Positions 44,121 through 55,497 of a stretch of DNA of 64,000 bases are shown in pieces. Source of the stretch: Puccinia triticina (Eukaryota > Basidiomycota > Pucciniomycetes > Pucciniales > Pucciniaceae); contig NC_070570.1 of the NCBI RefSeq assembly GCF_026914185.1, forward strand, positions 5,146,001 through 5,210,000. Reading direction: 5' to 3'. The translations under genes and the position numbers were made by a program. The notes below the pieces were generated by a model. It had not been told where the DNA came from and did no database searches. It saw nothing but the letters and a program-made list of their open reading frames with translations. Position 1 is the first letter of the stretch; every line of letters starts with the position of its first letter.

Positions 44121-45075
44121 TAGCATTTCCTGCTCATCTCAGAGGTTATTCTTTCATGCAAGAGCTCAAGAAAAAAAAAATGAAGAGTGCTTTTTTTTTT
44201 GACAAAAAATGACTTGGCAGAAATTCAGATCAGCCCATCTTGAGGATGCTAGGCTGTATTCTCAAATTTCACCTATCAACCAATCACCATTGGCCTTTGG
44301 CTGAGTAGGAAGATGCGGTGCCTCTGAGAATGGGCTTCTGATGGAACATGGGTTCAAGCCTTGCTACAAGGATTTTTTTGCGGCGCGCCAAGCGTCTCAT
44401 GCCTGGACTCTCACGGCAGAGGTGCGAGTACATGATCCCACGCACCCATCACATGGCGGGTAGCTCGACGGCTAATTACAGATGGGGCTGCCCAAAAACA
44501 TAATCTCACGACCTGGAGAGTCGCTGAGAGATTTGTTTGAACAAAGGCAGCCTGTCGACGACCCGCCCCTGCTGCCGTCAGATATGTGGCAGCGCTTGTG
44601 GTCGGCCCGACACTGTGGCTGCAAACTGCGACACCACGACGGCGGCCAGCAGGAAGGTTTGGCTGGGTTGGGGAGGGTCAGGTTGCCGGCAAAAACAATC
44701 AGCAAACCGACGTCGGCGCACTCCCGTGGTGTACACGGCGGTTTCGCCCGTCAGATAATTGACGGGGGGTGAGCCATTGGCAAATTGGCACCCAGGCTGT
44801 CAGATTACCGCCAACCTGACAATATGTACACGCCGGGGGTACTTCCTGGCAAGCAAGTTCGTGGATGCAACGGGTGACACCGGCTTTGTGAAACCCACGT
44901 GGATTTCACTGTGCCCGCCGTTGGACCCGTCAAAAATGGGTGAAGACAACGGGATACCCAGTCGTCTCCACCCTCCGGGGGTCTCCTTGTGATAAACTCA
45001 CAGTGGAGCCGACAATACAACAAAATTTGTCTGACAGGATTCCCATGTTGTTCCCACAGACCAGGCTTCCACAGG
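44121..45075. other. Repeat-rich spacer with a SINE-like segment
   Basis: Contains a tRNA-like promoter pair (listed separately), then GC-rich DNA with CTGACGGCAGC-type words (44540-44830) and long composition-driven frames. From about 45000 it has words shared with 51950-52110 (GTTCCCACAGACCAGG / GTTTCCACAGACAAGG), which ties it to the foldback element. Confidence 0.4.
44298..44390 (+). repeat. Candidate tRNA-derived SINE head
   Basis: TGGCTGAGTAGG at 44298-44309 fits the polymerase III A-box and GGTTCAAGCC at 44351-44360 fits the B-box, at tRNA-like spacing; GATTTTTTTG follows. No cloverleaf is convincing, so a SINE head rather than a tRNA gene is suggested. Confidence 0.4.
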
Positions 45076-45264
45076 ACCCCGGAAGGGGGTTTTCAAGCCG
45101 CCTCATATACGTATCCAAACGTTACAGCCCCTACCTACAGCTACCCTGGCTCAATGCATTCACAAAAGTATGTGTAGTGACACCTTTAAACTCATATCAA
45201 TGCTGTACAGGTGTTTAAAAAGCAAAATTGGTGATGGCAGAATACAGAAATTTAAATACGGGTT

Positions 45265-46020
45265 TAAAGGACTTAAGACTTTATTTCAAGAAACCAAAAC
45301 CAGAACTGGAGGAAAAACAATAAGAACAAGAATAAACAGCAAAAAGAGATAGAAACAAGACCAACCCTGATGGAACAAGCAATGTAAGAAGATTGGACAA
45401 CAGGAGATAAAGAGTGATAAGATTGTTGAGAGTTATCTGTGATGGTGAATGTGAGTTAGTCAACGGAAGGAATGAAGGAGACAAAAAACAGAAATGAACA
45501 AACCCCAAAAATATAGGAAACAGTTTCAACAAGTGGAAGAAAATGAGTAGACACGATCTTAAGACAAAAGGAACTAGAAAGAGAAGATAAGAGTTGTTAG
45601 CGTTGCTGAGAGGACAAAGGCCAATCGAGAATGAGATCCAGAAATGCGGAGAGGCATTTCTCACCAAGTTGGAAGCCAGAAAGGCTGTCCAAAGTTAAGG
45701 CTTCCCGGACTTGTTCGGAGAGAGGGAGTAAGGACGATTGACAGAATGAGTGTTGATCAGAAGTGTCTTGAGGTCGAGTAGGATTGAAGTGATGATCAAT
45801 TGGGAGCAGAAGGAAAGAGTTTTAAGATAAGGTTTGAGAGTGAGAGATTGATGCCGGAGATAGAAAGGAAGGGAGAGCGGTTGACACAGTAGTCAGTTGG
45901 CGGATGTAGGTTAAGAATGATGATACTGCTCAGCTGAATGACTGCTGCGTCTTTGCGTTCTAGGACAGCTGCGAGTGTGCGGAGAGCGCGCAAAGAGCGC
46001 GAGGAGTGCGAGTTTCAACA
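45265..46020 (-). repeat. Copia LTR (3' in element orientation)
   Basis: 756 bp, with an extra GCGCGCAAAGAG-type insert near its outer end compared with the other LTR. The AT-rich half carries GGAGAAAAGAG-like words. It ends at 46020, next to the polypurine tract. Confidence 0.9.
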
Positions 46021-46026
46021 CCCCCC

Positions 46027-49000
46027 TCAACTTGGTGAGTAATGAACTAGGAAGCATTTTTCTTGGAGTCGGTCCAGTGAATCGATGTTGCTTGCTTTTG
46101 TCAAAGTATTGGCTATCATATTGGTTGAGGGAATTAGATTCACCGTAATGTCATTTTTGTTTCTTAGATCCCTGAGCCATTTCATCTTAATGTCGAGGTG
46201 TTTTGTTTTTGAGTTGGAACCAAAATTCTTCAGATTTTCCGCTAGGCCTTGATTGTCAATGTGAAAAGTTGAAGGTGCTAAGTCTTTGTTCCAAAGTTCT
46301 TCCACAAGGTATTTGATCCATTGATTTTCTTGGACTCCATCGGCAAGGGCGTTGAGTTCTGCTTCAGTGGAGGACAAGGTGATATTTTGTTGTCTCTTGG
46401 AGTTCCACGCTACGGGGCAATTTTACAGAAACAAATTGAACCACTTCTTGAGAGTTGTGTTTCAATATCATCTGCCCAAGTGGCGTCCGTGTAGTGTTGT
46501 AGAGAGCGTGATTTAGTTGGATCCGGACAAAGAGTCAGTCATAGTTCTCAGGTGCCTTTGACATACTTCCAACAATGTATAACTTCCTTCCAGTGTGTCA
46601 TTCCAGGCTCATTGTTGAAGCTTGAAAGAATTGATACTGCAGGTGCGAGATTGGGTCGAGTGCGACACGACAGGTAGTTGAGAATGCCAGTGAACGTCCG
46701 ATAGTTTATGTTAAGTTTTGAGAATTCTTCTTTTTCAGTTTGAGTTGCGGGCTTCAGTTGTACGGCTACAGAGAGTGGAGTATTGACTGGTTTACAGTCG
46801 GCAATACCCAGCATATTGAGTCCTTTGTCTGTCAATTTCAGCTGTGACAAGGTGATTGAGTTGTCTGATTTATTGACGTCCATTCCCAGTAAGGTGTTGG
46901 GATCATGTGCTGAGGAATTTGGGAATTGCAATAGAAAAAGTTTTTGGAAGACTTCAACGTTACCGACTACAATCAAGTCGTCGACATGAAAGAAGATGAA
47001 GGATGATTGATCTTGATGAATGAATACACAGGGATCTGAAGCCAATTGATGATAGTTAATTTCGTTGAACCACTTAGTCAAAGTTTCATACCAATTGGCT
47101 GGCACTTGTTTGAGACCGTATAGAGATTTCTTGAGACAAAGATATGGAGATTTCCTGGATGATCCTTCAGGAGTCTTTATGTACAATTCTTCCTTCAACG
47201 GTGCATATAAGAATGCACTTTTAACATCAAATTGACGGATCGGAAGCTTTTGATCGATGGCAAACATAAGGATGATCAGAAGTGAAGTAAACTTTCCGGT
47301 AGGAGCAAATGTGTCGCCGTGATTGTCTTCCTTTTGAAGAGACCCTTGGATACAAAGTCAAGCCTTCTTACGCTCATCAGAAGAAAGAGTTGCAGGTTTA
47401 GTTTTGAATATCCACAGAGTCCGTAGATAAGAATCTGGAGTGTCAAACATATCTTCCCAAACTTCATGGTGTTTGAAATTAGATAGTTCTTCTTCAGTAG
47501 CTTGGCTCCATTTAGCTTTCTGAGAAGATTTCATCGCATTCTTGAAAGAGGATGGATTGGTGGAAAGATATGAATATTTGAGAGGCTTCACTCGACTGGT
47601 GCGGTCTCGAAGAGTCCTGCTAGACAGTATCGGATTTAGACTAGCAGCCACTTCGTCGTCCCTGTCACTCGAATTCTCGGAATCTTCTTGATTGATTACT
47701 TCTTCTTCTTCAGAATTTTCATTGATGTTGAGATCCCAATCTGATTCTTTGGAAGTCGGAGCTTGATATTCCAGAAATTGAACGTTTTTCGTTTTGAGGA
47801 TTTTTCCTTTGTCTGAGAGAATTCTGTAGGACCGTAACTCATCCACATAGCCAATGAGTCTCCCTAGTTTCCCTTTAGGCTTGAGATTGGAACAAGGTTG
47901 TTCTGGAAGTATGAGATAAGAGACTCTGTTGCCAAGAGGATAAAAGTAATTGATCAGAAGGAAGCAATTCTTGAAGAGTTCGAAAGGAGATTTCTTCAAC
48001 CGATGACCTGGTATTTGATTGAGAGTAATAGCACTGACTCGAGCAATCTCATTCCAGTATTTTCGTGGAAGTGAGGAGTCTTCAAGGATTGTCCGCATGG
48101 ATTCTAGGATTTTCCTGTTGAATCTCTTGGCTAAACCATTTTGTTGGGGTGTGTATGCGTCCAATGTCCGCTGCTTGATTAGATGAGTTTTACAATATTC
48201 GCCAAGGCTTGAGTTCAGAAATTCAGATCCGCAATCAGAATGGATGATTGAAGGGTGATAGCCGAATTGCTTAGCCTCTATATCCAACAAAAAGGACAGA
48301 GTTTCTGGAGTATTGCTTTTGTGCTTCATAGTGATGGCAGTGCAAAAACGTGTGCAACTGTCTACCAGAGTAAGGATGTACTTATGTCCTTTGTGTGACG
48401 GCGGCCAGATTGGTCCAATGAGGTCGAGATGAATCTCTTCGAACGGCACCGCTGCAGGTTTGTGAACTGACTTAAAGGAAGCTTTGGTGATTTTTGCGAC
48501 TGCACAAGATTCACAGCTTTTGTCAATCCTCATTGGAATACCAAGTTTCTTCCTTAGACAATGATAGCTCACGTGTCCAAGTGATTTGTGAAGAAACTCA
48601 GCTGAGGAAAGATGACACAAGGGCTCAATGTTGTCAAAAAAAAGACTGGGAAGATTTCCGACGTAATTGCTGGTCATTTTAATTTCATGGTATTTTAGGA
48701 TTTGAAAAGAATTTTTATTGAGATGAACAGTATAGTCTTCAAGAATCAAACAGAGAGCTGACAATAGATTTACTACAATATTGGGGATGTAGAGAACTTG
48801 TTTGAGAAAGATTTCGCCGTACTTGTTTTTTAGTCGAATCAATCCAATTCCCTTGATCTTGAGTTGATCTTGAGAGGAACTAGTTTGAACACAACCTAGA
48901 TCTTTGAGTTCTAGAGTGTGAAACAGATTAACGTTTGAAGTCATGTGAGCGGATGATCCTGAATCCAAGATAAACAAGTGTGGCGAGTTCGACAGAGATG

Positions 49001-49880
49001 AGTGAAAGCTACTGACCAAGGATTCTGATTTTTGAGCTGCCTTCTCTTTTTCTTTCTTGAGTAGATATTCAGTTCTCTTGTTTGGACAAAGCATCCAACA
49101 GTTTTCTTTCGCATGGTCAGAGGCCATATTGTGGGCGTTCTTTCGACATCTCTTCAAATCATCAGTGAAGAGAGTAATAGGATTGGATTTTGAACTGGTT
49201 CCGGATGACCCATCGCGAATTTCAACGTTTGTTTCATGAACTTGAAGATGATTGATCACAACATCAAGAGTTGGTTCTTTATCAGAGTGAGTAATCTGAT
49301 TGACAATATCTGACATGTCAAGAGGAAACTTATGAATGACCATGTGGCCGATTGCATCGTCAGAAAATTTCCAGCCAACTTCGATGAGTTGGGACTGAAA
49401 CGTTTCAATCGTAGTGATGAATCCGGGAATGTCATCCGGAGTGCAAGGCAAGCGGAGAAAAGCCTGAAAAACTCGAGCTTTGTTTGAAGTTTGAGTTGAT
49501 GCGAAGAACTGAACAATTGAGGACCATGTCTTCTTAGCGTTTGATTTGTTAGCGGCGTTGACAACATTAGCTTGAACGTTGGATTCGAGCTTAGCAACAA
49601 TAATGGCTTTGAGAGAGTCGTTTTCTTCTTCAGTGAGTTTCTCTTCTTCGGTGGTAAGTGCCTTTTTCATTTTGATGATGTCAAGAAAGTTAATAACTCT
49701 GATTCTCCAGTGAGTGTAGTTGTCCATCGTTAGGAGCGGTATCCCTTTGATCATGGTTTTGAGTATGGATGAAGGGACCTTGTCCATACAATTACTGATG
49801 GTGGCCATAGCAGGTGTCTGGTTTGTTGGTTTGATGAGGGTCGGTTGAGGTGGAGAGTCCTTGGTTTCTTCGGTGGACAT
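46027..49880 (-). pseudogene. Copia Gag-Pol, several stops and a lost catalytic residue
   Basis: ATG at 49880 opens 840 codons. Gag residues 1-230 are followed by a degenerate CCHC region (CRKNAHNMASDHAKENCWMLC). Protease is LDSGSSAHMT. Integrase has HLDLIGP and HSDCGSEF, but the third catalytic residue is lost: NGLAKRFNRK has Lys (codon 48128-48126) where the family has Glu. The frame stops at TGA 47360-47358 (KA-stop-LCIQG, probable CGA), then resumes in frame: FDVKSAFLYAPLKEELYI, FFHVDDLIVVG. It stops again at TGA 46550-46548 (KGT-stop-EL), with another TGA three codons on. After a frameshift near 46410 the RNase H end reads SSTEAELNALADG. It cannot encode a working polyprotein. Confidence 0.92.
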
Positions 49881-49915
49881 AAACGACTCGTCCTCGGAGT
49901 TTTGACTGTTAATCG

Positions 49916-50660
49916 TAAAGGACCTAAGACTTTATTTCAAGAAACCAAAACCAGAAATGGAGGCAAAACAATAAGAACAAGAATAAACAGCAAAAAAAAA
50001 TAGAAACAAGACCAACCCTGATGGAACAAGCAATGTAAGAAGATTGGACAACAGGAGATAAAGAGTGATAAGATTGTTGAGAGTTATCTGTGATGGTGAA
50101 TGTGAGTTAGTCGACGGAAGGAATGAAGGAGACAAAAAACAGAAATGAACAAACCCCAAAAAGATAGGAAACAGTTTCAACAAGTGGAAGAAAATGAGTA
50201 GACACGATCTTAAGACAAAAGGAACTAGAAAGAGAAGATAAGAGTTGTTAGCGTTGCTGAGAGGACAAAGGCCAATCGAGAATGAGATCCAGAAATGCGG
50301 AGAGGCATTTCTCACCAAGTTGGAAGCCAGAAAGGCTGTCCAAAGTTAAGGCTTCCCGGACTTGTTTGGAGAGAGGGAGTAAGGACAATTGACAGAATGA
50401 GTGTTGATCAGAAGTGTCTTGAGGTCGAGTAGGATTGAAGTGATGATCAATTGGGAGCGGAAGGAAAGAGTTTTAAGATAAGGTTTGAGAGTGAGAGATT
50501 GATGCCGGAGATAGAAAGGAAGGGAGAGCGGTTGACACAGTAGTCAGTCGGCGGATGTAGGTTAAGAATGATGATACTGCTCAGCCAAATGACTGCTGCG
50601 TCTTCGCGTTCTAGGACAGCTGCGAGTGTGCGGAGAGCGCGAGGAGTGCGAGTTTCAACA
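49916..50660 (-). repeat. Copia LTR (5' in element orientation)
   Basis: 745 bp, highly similar to the LTR at 45265. On the minus strand it starts TGTTGAAACTCGCACTCC. The leader to the Gag ATG is only about 35 nt. Confidence 0.9.
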
Positions 50661-50844
50661 GGGTTTACTTTGCGCACGGAGGGAAACTCGTTGCGCACGG
50701 GAATTTCCGTTGACTCAACGTCACGTGACGTCGGGCCCCCCTCCGTGCGCGCCACCAGCTCCCCTAAAGAAACTATCCGCACACAGGGGTGCCGTGCGGT
50801 GACAGGTGGCCGGGGTGAAGCACTCCGGCCATCCGGAGGAAACA

Positions 50845-51690
50845 AAACCCTTGGTGACCGGCACAGACCAGTCATTGAGAGACTACATCCCTCTCGATGA
50901 CCGGAATAGACCGGTCATCGGGAGGTACATCCCTCTCGATGACCGGAATAGCCCGGTCATCGGGAGGTACATCCCTCTCGGTGACCGGCACAGACCAGTC
51001 ATTGAGAGAGTACATCCCTCTCGATGACCGGAATAGACCGGTCATCGGGAGGTACATCCCTCTCGATGACCGGAATAGCCCGGTCATCGGGAGGTACATC
51101 CCTCTCGATGCCCGGCACAGACCGGTCATCGAGAGGACACATCCCCCTCAATGACCGGTACAGACCGGTCATCGGGAGGCTAAATCCCTCTCGATGACCG
51201 GTACAGACTGGTCATTGGGAGGCCAAAATCCTCTCGATGACCGGAATAGACCGGTCATTGGGAGGCCAAAATCCTCTCGATGACCGGAATAGACCGGTCA
51301 TCAGGAGGCTACATTCCTCTCGATGACCGGCATAGACCGGTCATTGGGAGGCTACATCCCTCTCAATTACCGGCATAGACCGGTCATCGAGAGGCTACAT
51401 CCCTCTCGATGACCGGAATAGCGGTCATCAGGAGGTTACATTCCTCCCAATGACCGGAGTAGACCGGTCACCGAGAGGATACATCTCTCTCCGGCATCCC
51501 GGTCATCGAGAGAACACATCTCTCTCAATGACAGGCATTCCGGTCATCGAGAGAACACATCCCTCTCGATGACAGGCACAGACCGGTCATCAAGAGGGAT
51601 GTACCTCCCGATGACCGGTCTATTCCGGTCATCAAGAGGAATGTAGTCTCTTGATGACCGGTCTGTGCCGGTCATCAAGGGGATTGTTTC
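50845..51690. repeat. 42-bp palindromic tandem array
   Basis: About 20 units, each roughly GACCGGTCATCGGGAGG, a short spacer ACATC, and the inverted CCTCTCGATGACCGG with AATA/CACA before the next unit. The exact period is 42 bp in the left half (ccggtcatcg at 50911 and 50953) and drifts later. Each unit and each junction (GACCGGTC) is self-complementary, so single strands could form serial hairpins. The array is the core of the foldback-like element. Confidence 0.85.
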
Positions 51691-51956
51691 CTCCGGGTGG
51701 CCGGAGTGCTTCACCCCAGCCACCTGTCACCGCACGGCACCCCTGTGTGCGGATAGTTTTTTGAGGGGAGCTGGTGGCGCGCACGGAGGGGGGGCCCGAC
51801 GTCACGTGACGTTGAGTCAATGGAAATTCCCGTGCGCAACAAGTTTCCCTCCGCGCGCGAAGTAAACCGGTTTAAATAACTCCTTGTGTACACGTATCTT
51901 TTTTTCAAGTTTGGCTGGAGCCTACATGAGGTGGCTTGAAAGACCCCTTCCGGGGT

Positions 51957-53264
51957 CATGATTCCACGGCTGCCATTGGGGTCCCGGTGGAGCCAACGGG
52001 AACCTCTACTTTTGTTCAACAGGATATCCTTGTTGTTTCCACAGACAAGGATTCCACAGCCATTGCGTGGCTCCTGGTGGAGCCAACAAGAACACAGACT
52101 GACGGGGTCCCCACATCATTCCCCTGGGAAAACAGATGAGCAGTCCCGGTGGAGCTGGGCTTGCAAGTTGAACCGGCTGTTGATTCCAATTTGTCAGTCT
52201 CATCATGTAGGTTCCGCCACCTCCTGAATTTGAAGCCGCTAGGCTACAGGACTTGGGGCTATGACTGGGGCTACGGCTGCAGAGCGCTAGGAAATACAAT
52301 GTGCAATGCAAATGAAAAGCTAAAACTTTGCTAAAGGCCAAACAAAGAAGAGAAACTGGATGACTGAAGAAAAGGAGACAAAGCGGGAAAAGAAGAGGGT
52401 TTATATACCCAAATCTTTGGCTGCAAATCTAAGAATACCAACGGAACTGAGAGGCACATACATCTAGAATAATCTGGTCTGGGTGGAAACAACAACAGAA
52501 TGAAACCTGGGCCTGGGGGCCTGGCGTGGCCTGGTGTTGCAGCCTGGGCCAAAGGGGCTCCAGGAGGTGGTGTCAGGGTTCATGTAGCCTAGGTGTTAGT
52601 GACACCGGCTACAAATTCAACCAAGTCCCACGCAAGCGGCCCCTTCAGAGAGGGGGATGCAACTTCAACCAAGTCCCTTGCCACCACTCCAGCTCGCACC
52701 TTCTATTTCCCAGGAAGCTCACAGTGCTCTCGCAAGCGCGATGGACTGGGTCGGTGGAAAGTCTAACACCGGTGAGGGTGGAGAAGATGGTTCTCAGTCT
52801 CTAACCATGTCCAATGCAGCAGACACCATATGGTCGTCTATCCAACAGGTTGCTTTGGGTCGGTTTGGTGTGACCTCCAATTTTTTACAACAACAGCGGT
52901 AAGGGTTGTTTGACCTCTCATAACGGCAAACCATTGGTAACTTGCCAACCCAACACCACACCCAAAAGCCAAAAACTGGTTTGCTCAAGCATACCGGCTG
53001 GCCACACCACCCTCCATATCCAATTGCTTGCGACTCACTCTCATCCAGAACTCACAGGGTACCCTGACCAAAGACAGGCAAAGGGTTCCAGGCCACCAGG
53101 GCTTTTTTTTTTGGTTTTTATTGCATTTATAATCTTTCTTAGGCTGTGAATTCTAGCTTTTTTCTACTTTTATGATTTGGAATACAAGAAATACATCATT
53201 AGAGAGAATGAATCACTTCATCAAAGAGAGAGAAAACACAAATACAATCAGTAGTTCCAGAGGG
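51957..53264. other. Unassigned repeat-like stretch
   Basis: Contains GTGGAGCCAACGGGAACC / GTGGAGCCAACAAGAACA direct repeats (about 51990 and 52079), a purine-rich block at 52330-52400 and AATTCAACCAAGTCCCACGC / AACTTCAACCAAGTCCCTTG copies at 52613 and 52662. Composition suggests transposon debris. No gene is supported. Confidence 0.4.
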
Positions 53265-54863
53265 TTTCTTTTGCTTCTTTGCGGGTAATTGCCTTAACCA
53301 AACCCGGTAAAAAATCCGTACTCAGTGTACATTCATGAGCTTAATCAATAATCATGGTGCTTTAGCCAGCTAGATTGGGCTCCGTCATAAGCTCTCTGAG
53401 CAAAATTCCGTTGGACATATATTTGATAACAGTGTGGTGATTTATATGGGCATGCGTGGTAGAATGTACACTCAGAGATAGTGCGGGCGAGAATGCACAG
53501 AGCGGCTCAGGCAGAGTGCATTCCGGTGACATAACGACTGAGGATGATGTCAGAAAGCACACTAAGAAAGCTTACGGAAAGTCACGCACGGATGGAATGC
53601 ACAGATTGTGGATTCCGGATTACGGATTGGGTGTTTGGACCAGAGCGGAAAGACAGGACTGGACTGTGGCGGACTACACACGTGGACTGGTAGCAGCGGC
53701 ATGTCAGCAGGTGAGCCATGGCAGCCAAAGCGGGTTCCACTAAAGGGTGGAACTGGGGCAGAGGCGGTGGTGAGAGACTGACTGATGGGGGCTAGACAGA
53801 GGATGGTTGAGAGGAGCGGAGTCTGGGACAATGACGTGCAGAAAGCGGGCGGATCTGAGAGACTAGTGCGGGAAAGTGTTGGATCTGCGGGATTGGGTGG
53901 GAACCCAAACGGTGATGCACGTGGAGGCTCAAGGTTTCTCTCTTTTCTTCTTTTCTTCCTTATCCTATCATCTAGGGATTACTCATTATTGTACTTGCAC
54001 TAACGGATGTACTAGAGTATTAGGAGAGTTTTACGTGACCTTAGCTTTATTTACAAGATTACTTGTGGAGTGCGGAGCTTTATCCACTTGCAGATTATTA
54101 TGCTATAGATCAGGCTCAGAGGGGAGCGCTGAAGGCTAGCGGATAGTAGTAGTGCGGAGCTGAGACACCAATAATCACACAGCCCGGACACATATATTCT
54201 TGAAGAGGGCGGTTAGCGGAAATTTCTACCAGCAAGCCAGCTTTCATTCTCGCAACGGTCGTGGGCGAAGTACAATCTTCAAACCAAATCCAGTGTCCAA
54301 TAGGCAGTTGAGTGGTCTTCCCTGACCTTGTCTCTCCAACGATGATCAGGACTTGATATTCTGAGACTGCTTAGAGCAGCTTTGCCCTCCATTCGTAGAC
54401 TGTAAGTGACTTTCGAACTTCATCGATTGACTTTGCTTCAAGTATTGACAGTCAACAAAATTAAAGTGGAAACAAATCAACTGGGTATCACGTCCAACCT
54501 GATCAAAAAAAGGGCTAAGCACATCTAATACAATACCTCGACCCTCCGCGGCATCAATCTGAGCTTGGAGAGCAGCGTCTTTCGCACTCAGTGTACCCCC
54601 GATCCGGCTGTCTTGGTCCACTAGGAAGGCTATTGTAGCACTCTCATCGAAAACATATCCGTAATCCTGGACTTGCACCGATCGATCCATCGGGCCAAAA
54701 GTGGCTGTGGCAGAGTCTGAATGGCCTCATACCGGTCCACATTGGTTAATAACTCATCAGCTGGTTTCTTACTCTCTCCATATTGTTTGTATAAGGCGTC
54801 GTGCTTGCTCCTTCTTCGTATCCAGTCGATTCCTAACTGGCTTGATAATTGCTTACAAAACAT
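53265..54863 (-). pseudogene. Prp2-type DEAH-box splicing helicase relic
   Basis: Minus-strand pieces follow the family order: RYEAIQTLPQPLLA; DYGYVFDESATIAFLVDQ then GTLSAKDAALQAQIDAAE; VYEWRAKLL-stop-AVSEYQVLIIVGET; a P-loop reading GETRSGKTTQLP, with Arg for the usual Gly; then, after a deletion, WFEDCTSPTTV. An insertion (53431-54253) follows. Downstream it resumes VIKYMSNGILLRELMTEPNL then AG-stop-STMIID-stop-AHECTLSTD. The DEAH box therefore reads D-stop-A-H, with the following Arg changed to Cys. Intact Prp2/DHX16 proteins remodel the spliceosome before the first step of splicing. Four or more lesions show this is a dead extra copy; the functional gene must lie elsewhere. The C-terminal half is missing. 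Confidence 0.85.
53431..54253. mobile_element. 0.8-kb insertion within the helicase relic
   Basis: Helicase homology breaks between TTV and IKYM. The intervening DNA resembles the GC-rich interior at 20050-20300 of the poly-T-flanked element (CAGC(C/T)(A/G)AAGCGGGTT, GGGGCAGAGGCGG, GGCTAGACAG). AAC occurs at both junctions, too short to prove a duplication. No coding content is recognised. Confidence 0.5.
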
Positions 54864-55497
54864 AACATTAAAACATGCGATCCTGAGGAATTACCTTCGG
54901 GAATCACATAGCCATCGCGGAAGAAATATTTCTTGACAACCAATTAAAACACCGCCGGCTCAGTTGCAGCGACTGATCGCCAAGAGCCAAGTGTCAAAAA
55001 GGAAACCAGAGCTGAGGAGTCTCAGCTGACTTAAAGACATTGCGCATGTCCATTGCGGATGGCATTGTATGTGCGTAATAGATAAGTGGGAATTTCTACT
55101 TAAACTTTTATGCATTGTTCAGACTCCCTAACCCCATCTTACCACTTCACATTCAGAACGGACAGATTGTTGCTGCGGTAGCATCAGATGAAGATTTTCA
55201 TTGATATGAAAAAGTCAACCCAAAAACATAGAAACATTTTGGTCTAAACAGTGGGGAGAAGAAAGTCGGAATAAAGAAAAAAAAATCCGGTTTTTTACAA
55301 ATCAATTACATATGGATTTTTTATCTGGAGCTTAGGATCAGTCTGAATATACTGCCCAGGGCCATCTAAACAAGATAGTAGGCAAGAAAACCCACCGCAG
55401 TTGAAATAAAATTCAACAACATCAATAAGAAATTTTCTATGCAGGCAAGGCCAAAAATCAACCACAATTCAGGAGGTCGATTGTTCATTCGTCGAGG
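54864..55497. other. Spacer between helicase relic and GDSL copy B
   Basis: AT-rich, no recognisable gene; probably includes the 3' UTR of the minus-strand GDSL gene. The segment nearest the helicase may hold further decayed N-terminal codons. Confidence 0.4.

Larger units (their letters stand above)
45260..50665 (-). mobile_element. Ty1/Copia retrotransposon, decayed
   Basis: LTRs 45265-46020 (756 bp) and 49916-50660 (745 bp), each beginning TAAAGGAC and ending GAGTTTCAACA on the plus strand, flanked by a perfect 5-bp duplication GGGTT (45260-45264, 50661-50665). The LTRs differ by scattered substitutions and a 12-bp insertion, so the insertion is older than the Gypsy one. A minus-strand polypurine tract (TTGAGGGGGG) abuts the LTR at 46021-46031. 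Coding order Gag-protease-integrase-RT-RNase H defines Ty1/Copia. Confidence 0.93.
45076..51956. mobile_element. Foldback-like element, split by Copia
   Basis: Outer arms: 45076-45109 (ACCCCGGAAGGGGGTTTTCA...) matches inverted 51923-51956. Inner arms: sequence from 50661 (GGGTTTACTTTGCGCACGGA) to about 50860 matches inverted 51675-51869 over nearly 200 bp, including CAACGTCACGTGACGT and CACCGCACGGCACCCCTGTG. Between them is the 42-bp palindromic array. A Copia element sits at the junction of outer and inner arms: its GGGTT duplication lies within the GGGTTTAC arm sequence. No transposase is seen. Arms this long with a tandem core fit a foldback or MULE-type non-autonomous element. True ends are uncertain. 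Confidence 0.6.

Noticed and set aside
50845..51690. CRISPR-like regular array
   Set aside because: Eukaryotic context; units are palindromic without unique spacers, so this is a transposon tandem repeat.
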